Shown one piece after another: positions 27,356 to 35,020 of a DNA stretch of 64,000 bases. Positions within the stretch are counted from its first letter, which is position 1. Every line of letters begins with the position of its first letter. A program made the translations under genes and the position numbers. Below the pieces are notes generated by a model. That model was given only the letters and a program-made list of their open reading frames with translations. It was not told where the DNA came from and did no database searches. Where the stretch lies: contig CALVEH010000003.1 in NCBI GenBank assembly GCA_944326545.1, positions 124,001 to 188,000 on the forward strand, written 5' to 3'. The stretch is from Candidatus Gastranaerophilales bacterium (GTDB taxonomy: Bacteria > Cyanobacteriota > Vampirovibrionia > Gastranaerophilales > Gastranaerophilaceae).

Positions 27356-27931
27356 ATGAAATCACTATATATAGAAAAAGAAATAAAATACATAGGCAGC
27401 CAGCTTGCACCTCATTGGATTTACAAAAATTTTAATTTATTGGGAGATGCTATTGTTGCTTTTACTGGAGAAATGGATGTAAAAATCACAGAAATGGTAG
27501 ACATCGAGGATGTAATATCAAACTCTCCGATATACAGCAAAAAAATGGTTAGCTTTATAATCGAACAATTCGGAATAAGCTTGTCAGAATGTGTGTTAAG
27601 ACAAAGATTTTTGATTTGCATCATTATAGAAGAACTAAGAAAAATTTTAGGCAATAAGTTTGAAATCACAAGAAGCGGAGACGACATTTTTGTAAAAATT
27701 GACGGTAAAAACAAAAAATTATCAGTGTCTATTGCAACGAAATCAACAACCTCAGGGTTAATCCACACAGGACTTAACATTGACCCAACAGGAGCACCTG
27801 TTGACGCTTGTGGCTTAACTACAGATTTAGGTATTACAGAAATTAAAGAATTTGCCCAAAATGTAATGAAAAGATATATTGAAGAAGATGCGGAAATTTT
27901 AGACGCAGTATGCAAAGTCAGGGGAGTATAA
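27356..27931 (+). CDS. DUF366-family protein
   Basis: A 191-residue protein matching from memory the uncharacterised DUF366 pattern: APHWIYKNFNLLGDAIVAFTGEMDVKITEMVD-ED near the start, then NSPIYSKKMVSFIIEQFG, and SVSIATKSTTSGLIHTGLN with DPTGAPVDACGL towards the end. The fold may be like the lipoate/biotin ligases. It sits 14 bases after queC, which hints at a role connected with deazaguanine or cofactor metabolism, but that is only a neighbour argument. Confidence 0.7.
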   Translation: MKSLYIEKEIKYIGSQLAPHWIYKNFNLLGDAIVAFTGEMDVKITEMVDIEDVISNSPIYSKKMVSFIIEQFGISLSECVLRQRFLICIIIEELRKILGNKFEITRSGDDIFVKIDGKNKKLSVSIATKSTTSGLIHTGLNIDPTGAPVDACGLTTDLGITEIKEFAQNVMKRYIEEDAEILDAVCKVRGV

Positions 27932-27935
27932 ATAT

Positions 27936-28622
27936 ATGGCAACATCAAATAAAGTTAAACAAACAGTAGCCTTATTTCTTGTAACATTTCTTGTATCATT
28001 AATTGTCATTACATACTTTATAAAAAGCATGTCCCCTGATGTTGATGTAGAAATTGGGGGAGGAACTGAACAATCTGTAGAGCAAGACGGCACAGACAGT
28101 GAAATAAAACAGCCAATAGATGATAGACTAAGATGGATTCAGATGGAAGACAACATGCCTGGCGCTTCAAAAAGACAAGATGGCGAATCTCAAGACATCG
28201 AATATAAATCAACTGAAAACGGAAAAGAAGATGTTGTAAAACAGCCGGAATCAAAGGATAAAGAAAAATCAAAAAGCGATTCTGATACAATTACGCCTTT
28301 TGAATATACAAACCCAAACAATCAAAAGCCAATAGCAACACCTCCAACTCCTGTTCAGTCAATGCAAAACAAACAACCTGCACCGTCTGCAGACGAGTTC
28401 AAAATGTCAAAAGTGTATGTTGGCTCATATCCGACTATTGAACAAGCAATTCAAGCTCAAAACAAAATTATGAATACAAGTATTTCAGTAAGTCCTTTTG
28501 TTAAAGAAGTTAACGGAAGCTACGTTCTTCAAGCCGGCTCATACGCTAATGCACACAAAGCTGAAGCTGTAGCTAGAGAAATCTCAGCAGCAGGTTTCCC
28601 AACAAGAGTTGTTAAAGAATAA
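27936..28622 (+). CDS. Membrane protein with C-terminal SPOR domain
   Basis: A 228-residue protein with one N-terminal membrane helix (VALFLVTFLVSLIVITYFI, residues 11-29), a disordered Pro/Lys/Asp/Gln-rich linker, and a C-terminal SPOR domain (MSKVYVGSYPTIEQAIQAQN ... SYVLQAGSYANAHKAEAVAR ... GFPTRVVKE). SPOR domains bind denuded septal peptidoglycan, so this is probably a division- or wall-associated protein. Starts four bases after DUF366; last gene of the operon, followed by a strong terminator. Confidence 0.88.
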   Translation: MATSNKVKQTVALFLVTFLVSLIVITYFIKSMSPDVDVEIGGGTEQSVEQDGTDSEIKQPIDDRLRWIQMEDNMPGASKRQDGESQDIEYKSTENGKEDVVKQPESKDKEKSKSDSDTITPFEYTNPNNQKPIATPPTPVQSMQNKQPAPSADEFKMSKVYVGSYPTIEQAIQAQNKIMNTSISVSPFVKEVNGSYVLQAGSYANAHKAEAVAREISAAGFPTRVVKE

Positions 28623-28636
28623 AAAATAACAAACAG

Positions 28637-28673
28637 AAAAAGACCCGATTTTTTAAATTCGGGTCTTTTTTTA
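28637..28673. terminator. Bidirectional terminator between the SPOR gene and leuD
   Basis: A 12-bp stem AAAAAGACCCGA/TCGGGTCTTTTT with T-runs on both strands, lying between converging genes. Confidence 0.92.
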
Positions 28674-28687
28674 TTAACTAAAACTTT

Positions 28688-29188
28688 CTACACTAAATCA
28701 AAATCGCCGTGTTTTTTCAAATGTTCAATCAACCCACCGTCATTCAATAGTTTAATCATTACATCAGGTAAAGGAGCAAACGTAATTTCTGTATTTTGAG
28801 TTAAATTTTTAACAACACCGGCTTTTATGTCAACTTCTAGTTCATCACCGGCATCAATTTTATCAGTATCACACTCAATCAACAATAAGCCAATATTAAT
28901 CGCGTTTCTGTAAAATATTCTAGCAAATGATTTAGCCAAAACTGCAGACACACCCGCAATTTTTATAATCTGAGGAGCGTGCTCTCTTGAAGAGCCCAAT
29001 CCAAAGTTATTACCTGCAACAACAAAATCTCCTTTTTGCATTCTTGATGCAAAAGTTTCATCAGCATCTTCAAGAACGTGTTTAGCAAACTCGTTCAAAT
29101 CCGAACGCAAATGAAACAACCTACCCGGAGCAATATGATCTGTAGAAATGTTATCACCAAATTTAAAAGCTTTTCCTTTATATTCCAT
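28688..29188 (-). CDS. leuD: 3-isopropylmalate dehydratase small subunit family
   Basis: The swivel subunit of the isopropylmalate isomerase of leucine synthesis. The 166-residue protein starts with KAFKFGDNISTDHIAPGR and has the loop NFGLGSSREHAP that closes on the substrate. LeuD of the archaeal/bacterial 165-residue type and homoaconitase or methylmalate relatives share these motifs, so substrate is not certain. The large subunit (leuC) is not adjacent. CGGAG lies nine bases before the ATG. Confidence 0.87.
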   Translation of the reverse strand: MEYKGKAFKFGDNISTDHIAPGRLFHLRSDLNEFAKHVLEDADETFASRMQKGDFVVAGNNFGLGSSREHAPQIIKIAGVSAVLAKSFARIFYRNAINIGLLLIECDTDKIDAGDELEVDIKAGVVKNLTQNTEITFAPLPDVMIKLLNDGGLIEHLKKHGDFDLV

Positions 29189-29304
29189 AATTTATGCTCC
29201 GTTATCAGTCTAAATACATTACAGATTATAACATTTTAAGACTAAACTGGCAAAATAATTCTTGTTTGGTTATTCTATACATACAAAACAAGAAGGGAAT
29301 TAAA

Positions 29305-32148
29305 ATGCGTATTTTACCTATATTTTTTGCAAAAAATAACACAAATAAAAACACAACAACCAATAAAAAAGAAATCAACACGTCAACATCACCAATAAAA
29401 AGTAGCAGCTTAGAATATTTTGCATACAAAGATTACAATATAAACTTTAAAGCCAGATTAAACAGAACCCCTGAAAATTTTTACGAACAAAAATTCAACA
29501 TAGAAAACATGCCTGTTACGGTAAAAAGCTACCTGTTTGAAGATTTTGAAGAGCATCATCATATGCCACCGGCACAACTTCAAAGAGAAGCTTATGCATA
29601 TTTAAATATTGCTGATACAGTACAAGATATAAAAGACGCATACCCTAATGAGCCGTTATTTAGCAAACTTAAAGAAGTGGATGAAACAAAACCGTCTTCA
29701 GGAATATTGTTGTTATTAAAATGGGATGCCCAAACATCAAAAACACCTGTCTTTAAAAATCCTGAAAACAAAAGCATCACAACATATCTTTTAAAAAAAG
29801 TTTATTTGGAAGGCAAAACTATTGACGAATTAAACAAAGACTTTGATAAAGATTCGACAGAATCTATAAAAAAAGAACTTGGTATTAAAGACGGTAAATA
29901 CTTTAGCAATTCAACAATAAGGGCTCTTGGCATAAGATACCCAAATCTTTCTTACTATAATTCATTCTTGGCTACAAGAAACGATAAAGAATATATCCCC
30001 CCGGTAAGAACAAAAGTTTCTGCAGTTTCAGAAGAAACAAAAGAAAAGCTTTCTGCCTCAATGACAAAATGGTGGGCTGGTCTAAATGAAATAGAAAGAG
30101 CAGAACAGATACAAAAAATGCTTGACGGAAAAGAAATGTCGAACTCGATATTTTCTAAATTCCAAGGACAAATTATGACTATAGCAGCTGCAGAAATAGG
30201 CTTTAGTGAAAAACTGTCTGATATTTTTTCAGAAAAATATTCTGATGAAAACTTTACAATCGACTTTCCTTCTTTTGCAGAACAACAACGAGAAATAATG
30301 CTTGAGTTTTGGAACAAAGACCCTAACTTTAGAACAAAATACTCTCAATCACTGCAAGCAATCATCTCTGATTTTGAAAAAGCTTATAACAACGATGACA
30401 AAACAAAGTTAGAAGAATTACTTGATAGAGCATTAAATCTAAAATCAAGAATATTAAACAAGGCAAAAGAAAAACAACATATAAGAAAAGAAATGCAAAA
30501 ATATGCACAACCTGCACAAAATACACAAAAACAAACAGATGAACAAGAACAGGTAATAGATATAAATTCATCAAATACGGTCAATAAGATTTTTAAGAAG
30601 CAAGAAATGCAATCAATGAAAATGTTTCCTGAAAGTTTTAGAACAAAATTTATAGAATTTTTGATGAAAAACACAACGCAACAAACAAGAAAAGAACTCG
30701 TTGCTCTATGCAATCTGGAAAATCCACAAGAAGCACTTAATGTTAGTGATGCTGAGCTGGAAGAAATAAAAAACAAATTGATTGAGCAAAAAGAATATCT
30801 AAATGATTTATTTAACAGAACCCATATTTCAACAGCAAAGACTAATGACTTAATAATTAACAAATTTTTATATGAACAAACAAATGACCCGCTTGTTTTT
30901 AAATTTGAGCGTGGGGATGCTGTTGAATACTCAAAAAAGAACAACCTTGAACAATTAATTATTGATAACGCACAACAAATCAATTCAGATATGAAAAAGT
31001 TTGATACAACTTGTTCATCTAAACTGCTAAACGAGTTTTGTAATCAAGATTTTAAAGAAGCATTAAATAAATACAAAAATCAAGGTTTCAAATATTATCC
31101 TGAACTAAATGAACAAATACAAGATATCCTATACATAATTGAGCTAAACAATAAAAAAACAGAAACGTACAAAGACTTTTTAAAGAATTACAACGCGACA
31201 ATAAAATACTACAAATCAGCAACAACAGACCCCATTGCTAAAGAAGTAATAATGGAACATTTAGTATTTGATTATATAAACGTTCTTGCAAAAAAATTAA
31301 CAAAGAAAGAAACAAATTCGCACCAAATAAAAAACACAGAACTTGATAAAAAATACAACATAGACTTCTCATCAGAGTATTCACTAAAAAGCAATTTAAA
31401 AAAATACTTACATCAAAATCAAACAAAATACTGGGCACCAAAAATAGAAGAAGAATTTCTGGATTTTGCAACTAAGCAAAACTATATTAGCCAACAAACA
31501 CTTTCCATGTTTTTCTCTGTTAAACTTGAAAAATACAGACCAATATTACTAAGACTCAATTCCAAAGATCAAAAAATAGCCAAAGAAATAGCTAACAATA
31601 TCCCCAAAATGTTAGTTGAAAATTATGAAAAAACATACCCTAAAAAAGCAACAGCAAACAATGCTGCACTAAATTATGTGCTTTATGAAATATCTAAAAA
31701 TCCAAATACAATTGCAAACTCAGTGAATGAAAACACTCAGTTCATAAAAGCAAGACATCTTGAAAATAGAATATTTAACCAAACATCTAAAATCAACAAA
31801 AAATACGAAGAGTATATAAGTTTCAACCCATCAAAAAAAGAATTAGAAACTTTTTATAATTCAACATTTTACCCTAAATTAATCGAAATTTTTGAAACAA
31901 AACCACGATACACTCAAATTGACAACTACAAAGAATTTGATACAACAGAAGAATTTGTTATAAATTCTGTTGAAACAAATGACAAAATAATAGTTGATAA
32001 ACTATATAACTATCTTCAAAATAACAGCCCATTTATAAAATTGCTACAAGATGAAAATATTGAAGAAGATGCAAAAGATATGCTAACAGAAAAACTTGTT
32101 ATCAATTTTGAAAAAATAATAGCAAATGATATAAACAAAGTATGGTAG
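29305..32148 (+). CDS. Large helical orphan protein with an N-terminal NINFKA motif
   Basis: A 947-residue protein with no recognised domain. After a Thr/Asn/Ser-rich disordered start comes NINFKARLNR at residues 45-54, like tags in the proteins at 35.0 and 52.3 kb. The rest is Lys/Glu/Asn/Gln-rich and mainly helical, with a conserved-looking stretch (EKLSASMTKWWAGLNEIERA, near 260) similar to nuclease-associated NUMOD-like helices, though too weak to call. AAGGGA lies seven bases before the ATG; the longer frame upstream is unlikely. Transcribed alone and ended by a strong hairpin. It is rich in AAA/AAT codons. Cell location unknown. Confidence 0.65.
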   Translation: MRILPIFFAKNNTNKNTTTNKKEINTSTSPIKSSSLEYFAYKDYNINFKARLNRTPENFYEQKFNIENMPVTVKSYLFEDFEEHHHMPPAQLQREAYAYLNIADTVQDIKDAYPNEPLFSKLKEVDETKPSSGILLLLKWDAQTSKTPVFKNPENKSITTYLLKKVYLEGKTIDELNKDFDKDSTESIKKELGIKDGKYFSNSTIRALGIRYPNLSYYNSFLATRNDKEYIPPVRTKVSAVSEETKEKLSASMTKWWAGLNEIERAEQIQKMLDGKEMSNSIFSKFQGQIMTIAAAEIGFSEKLSDIFSEKYSDENFTIDFPSFAEQQREIMLEFWNKDPNFRTKYSQSLQAIISDFEKAYNNDDKTKLEELLDRALNLKSRILNKAKEKQHIRKEMQKYAQPAQNTQKQTDEQEQVIDINSSNTVNKIFKKQEMQSMKMFPESFRTKFIEFLMKNTTQQTRKELVALCNLENPQEALNVSDAELEEIKNKLIEQKEYLNDLFNRTHISTAKTNDLIINKFLYEQTNDPLVFKFERGDAVEYSKKNNLEQLIIDNAQQINSDMKKFDTTCSSKLLNEFCNQDFKEALNKYKNQGFKYYPELNEQIQDILYIIELNNKKTETYKDFLKNYNATIKYYKSATTDPIAKEVIMEHLVFDYINVLAKKLTKKETNSHQIKNTELDKKYNIDFSSEYSLKSNLKKYLHQNQTKYWAPKIEEEFLDFATKQNYISQQTLSMFFSVKLEKYRPILLRLNSKDQKIAKEIANNIPKMLVENYEKTYPKKATANNAALNYVLYEISKNPNTIANSVNENTQFIKARHLENRIFNQTSKINKKYEEYISFNPSKKELETFYNSTFYPKLIEIFETKPRYTQIDNYKEFDTTEEFVINSVETNDKIIVDKLYNYLQNNSPFIKLLQDENIEEDAKDMLTEKLVINFEKIIANDINKVW

Positions 32149-32152
32149 AAAC

Positions 32153-32186
32153 AAAAAAGCCTTCTTAATTAAAAGAAGGCTTTTTT
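32153..32186. terminator. Bidirectional terminator
   Basis: A long A/T-flanked stem, AAAAAAGCCTTCTT paired with AAGAAGGCTTTTTT, lying between the converging 947-aa gene and the alcohol dehydrogenase gene. Confidence 0.92.
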
Positions 32187-32204
32187 AAAGACTTAAACCA
32201 AATC

Positions 32205-33419
32205 TTATTTGTTATATGGAGTCATTGATTCTTCGTAAATTTGTTTTACTCTTTCTTTAGTTGCTTCATTAGGAGCAATGCTCAACAAACCGTCTAAAGA
32301 AGGTGTTGTAAAGCAAAGATTTACTAGCTTATCAACATCAGATTCTGTGAATCCGTCATCTTTTAACTTTTGAGTAACACCAACGCTGAATAACCATTTT
32401 TCTACTAATTGACCTGCTTTTTCAGCTTCATCAGGAGTTCCCTTTAAGCCTGGTGCAATTGGTTCAAGTATGTCAGCCAAAGTTGCAGCTTTCTCTGGAT
32501 AAATAGCTTTTACAACTGCAGGCAACAACATAGCAAGACCTAAACCGTGTGACAAATCTGGTTTAACAGCACTTAGCGGGTGTTCCAAAGCGTGTGTATA
32601 GTGCAACAAACCGTTATCAAAACCTACACCACCCAATAATGAAGCATAAAGCAAGAAATATCTGGGTTCTGGATCTTCAAGATTTGCAACTGCTTTTGGT
32701 AAATATTCAGCAACCAATCTGATTGTTTCTTTTGCCAATGTAACTGCATAAGGAGATGCAACTTTTGATGTTGCAGCTTCTACTACGTGGTTTACAGCAT
32801 CAATTGATGTGTACAAAGTTTGATTTTTAGACAATTTTGTCATCAATTGAGGATCATCAATTGAGTAAGAAGGATAAATACAATCATAAGCAATTGCTGG
32901 TTTAAAATCTTTAGCTAACAAAGTAGCAACAGCAAATCTGTTAACTTCTGTACCAGTACCGTGAGTCAAGTTAATTGCAACGATAGGAGCAGCTTTTTCT
33001 GGAGAAAATTTCAATTCATACAACTCTTCAGCTGTCTTATCTTGGTATTCAAGCAAAATAGCTACGCTCTTACCTGTATCGATAGGTGAACCACCACCTA
33101 TAGCAATAACAGCTTTTGCACCAAATTCTTTTGCTTCAGTAACAGCTTCGTTAATAGCATCTGTAGTAGGGTTTGGAGTAACTTTTGCATAGTTTATATA
33201 ACCAATACCGTTATTATTAAGTGCTTTTTCAACATAATCCCAAGCACCTGTTACTTTGTAAGCACCTTTACCGCTAACAACAATAACTTTATCAACACCT
33301 TTTGATTTTAATTCTTTCGCAATTTCTTCAATCTTTGTAATTGCGCCAACACCAAAGAAAACATTAGTTTTTACTCTAATTTCTTTGATTTCATTAATAT
33401 TAACGTCTTTTTCCCACAT
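32205..33419 (-). CDS. Iron-containing alcohol dehydrogenase
   Basis: A 404-residue NAD(P)-dependent dehydrogenase of the group III family, probably making ethanol or butanol from aldehydes to regenerate NAD+ in fermentation. It has the nucleotide loop IGGGSPIDTGK (near residue 105), THGTGTEVN, and metal ligands in DAVNHVVEA, SHGLGLAM and HYTHALEHPLS. Substrate cannot be read from the sequence. Together with pyruvate oxidoreductase it fits ethanol fermentation, though an aldehyde-forming step is not in the window. AAAGGA lies before the ATG. Divergent from the tolC-family gene. Confidence 0.92.
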   Translation of the reverse strand: MWEKDVNINEIKEIRVKTNVFFGVGAITKIEEIAKELKSKGVDKVIVVSGKGAYKVTGAWDYVEKALNNNGIGYINYAKVTPNPTTDAINEAVTEAKEFGAKAVIAIGGGSPIDTGKSVAILLEYQDKTAEELYELKFSPEKAAPIVAINLTHGTGTEVNRFAVATLLAKDFKPAIAYDCIYPSYSIDDPQLMTKLSKNQTLYTSIDAVNHVVEAATSKVASPYAVTLAKETIRLVAEYLPKAVANLEDPEPRYFLLYASLLGGVGFDNGLLHYTHALEHPLSAVKPDLSHGLGLAMLLPAVVKAIYPEKAATLADILEPIAPGLKGTPDEAEKAGQLVEKWLFSVGVTQKLKDDGFTESDVDKLVNLCFTTPSLDGLLSIAPNEATKERVKQIYEESMTPYNK

Positions 33420-33509
33420 AAATGAAATCCTTTCTGTCTATTCTTGTGTCTCCTATGCAGTCTTGAGTATTCGAACCAATATTGACTCTTATTTTCAAGA
33501 CATCACGCA

Positions 33510-33532
33510 AAAAATTCTTTTCTAGAATTTTT
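33510..33532. promoter_or_regulatory. Inverted repeat in the adh/tolC divergent region
   Basis: Arms AAAAATTCT and AGAATTTTT around TTTCT. It lies in the adh leader, downstream of a possible minus-strand -10 (TATTAT). It may be an operator or just an mRNA hairpin; there is no U-run in the adh direction to make it a terminator. Confidence 0.4.
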
Positions 33533-33591
33533 GTCGGGCATTCTATCCGATACTATAATACAACATTTTTTTACATTTGAGGTAAAAAAAT

Positions 33592-33619
33592 TTGTCATTA
33601 AAAAATTTTATTTTAAAAT
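33592..33619 (+). promoter_or_regulatory. Promoter of the tolC-family gene, probably leaderless
   Basis: TTGTCA, 16-base spacer, TAAAAT, then nine bases to the ATG. There is no Shine-Dalgarno before that ATG. Confidence 0.6.
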
Positions 33620-33628
33620 TAAAATTGT

Positions 33629-34915
33629 ATGAAAAGGTTTTTATTCGCTACATTAATATTGATATGCACTTGTCTGGGTGCTTATGCTGTCGACTCAAAT
33701 GAAATCGCACACTCAGAAGACGACAAGTACAAAATAACACTTCAAGAAGCAATGAATATGGCTCTTGAAGGAAATATAGAACTCCAAGAACAAAGAAAAA
33801 ATCTTGGCATTTCTCAAAATGACATTAAAACAGCAAATGCACTAAAAAACCCACAGTTTCAATCAAACTTCCTTATGGGTAGAATCGCTAGAGGCAACTC
33901 AAGCCAGTTTGGTCTGACTCTTCCCGTAGAAATTACTAAAAGAAGTGCAAGAAAAAAGGTCTCTGAGGCAGGGTTGTCATATACAGAAAACAAGATTAAA
34001 GACTACGAGTTCAAACTAAAATTAAGAATAAGAACATCGTACTTCAATCTATTGGTTGCAAAATCTAACCTAAAAATAATGGAAGAACGTAAAGAATTAT
34101 TAGAAGACCTTTACGATATAGCAAAAAACAAGCCTAAAAATTCTGACAGCTACAATATCGACCTTTTGCAAGCTGATATGAAGCTAAAAAAACAACTTAT
34201 TCAAATAAATAGAGCAAAAGCTAACGTAAGAACAGCTCAATACAACTTTAACAGAGTTTTGAACTTAGAAAATAATCTCACATTGTATGATTCAAAAGAA
34301 GACAATCTTTTTGAACAACCTTTGTTGATAGCAAAAACAAATTTGCCTGATTACGAAACACTTGAAGCAGCTGCCTTCAAAAACAGATATGACATAAAAA
34401 TGTCTGAGGCAAAAATACTAAAGGCAAAAAGAAATATAAGCGTAGTAGCAAAACAAAGAGTTCCTGATGTATATCTTTCAGGCGGTTATGCCTTTGCACA
34501 CGACGGAACCCCTGGTGCTTTTGTAGGCGCAGGTTTTGAAATACCATCATTGTACTTATACACTCCTGAAATCAAAAACGCAAAATTAGAATATGACAAA
34601 GCACAGCTTGAATATAACTCAATAATCAATATTACAAAAAACATTATCCATACAAATTATGACAAATTTGTTATGGCTCAAGAAAACGTTGAACACTACA
34701 GGGATATTATTAATAAATCAAACGAAATTTTAAAGCTTTCAAAACAACGTTATAAAAAAGGCAAAGCTCCTTTAACAAACCTTATAGTTGTTGAACAATC
34801 ACACCAAGATATTTTACAAGAATACATGTCAGCAGTAGGCGCATACTACAACGCATACATAGAATTGTTACAAGAAATCGGCACTGATAGTCTGGCTGAT
34901 GCCGAAAATCTCTAA
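33629..34915 (+). CDS. TolC-family outer membrane efflux protein (first copy)
   Basis: A 428-residue outer membrane channel component with a signal peptide (FLFATLILICTCLGAYAVDS). The OEP repeats are seen: ITLQEAMNMALEGNIELQEQRKNLGIS at the mature N-terminus, and long amphipathic helices (LRIRTSYFNLLVAKSNLKIMEE; ISVVAKQRVPDVYLSGGYAFA), with the second repeat near residue 240. CzcC/CusC-like rather than drug-TolC-like is possible. No inner membrane pump genes are adjacent, unlike the second copy at 42 kb. Next gene is about 100 bases away. Confidence 0.9.
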   Translation: MKRFLFATLILICTCLGAYAVDSNEIAHSEDDKYKITLQEAMNMALEGNIELQEQRKNLGISQNDIKTANALKNPQFQSNFLMGRIARGNSSQFGLTLPVEITKRSARKKVSEAGLSYTENKIKDYEFKLKLRIRTSYFNLLVAKSNLKIMEERKELLEDLYDIAKNKPKNSDSYNIDLLQADMKLKKQLIQINRAKANVRTAQYNFNRVLNLENNLTLYDSKEDNLFEQPLLIAKTNLPDYETLEAAAFKNRYDIKMSEAKILKAKRNISVVAKQRVPDVYLSGGYAFAHDGTPGAFVGAGFEIPSLYLYTPEIKNAKLEYDKAQLEYNSIINITKNIIHTNYDKFVMAQENVEHYRDIINKSNEILKLSKQRYKKGKAPLTNLIVVEQSHQDILQEYMSAVGAYYNAYIELLQEIGTDSLADAENL

Positions 34916-35020
34916 ATAAATGTAACATTATTATTTACATTACTTAATAAATTAACAAAAAAATACATGACTGATTGTTTAATGAGTATTGAGAGAGTAT
35001 TGTGTTAAGGATATTTTGTG

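Noticed and set aside
30384-30983. A 199-codon Cys/Ser/Phe-rich minus-strand frame inside the 947-aa gene.
   Set aside because: Composition is that of the complement of Lys/Glu/Gln-rich coding sequence; no start signal.
33455-33500. A minus-strand GGTTCGAATAC like a tRNA T-loop.
   Set aside because: The flanking bases do not form T-arm, acceptor or anticodon stems.
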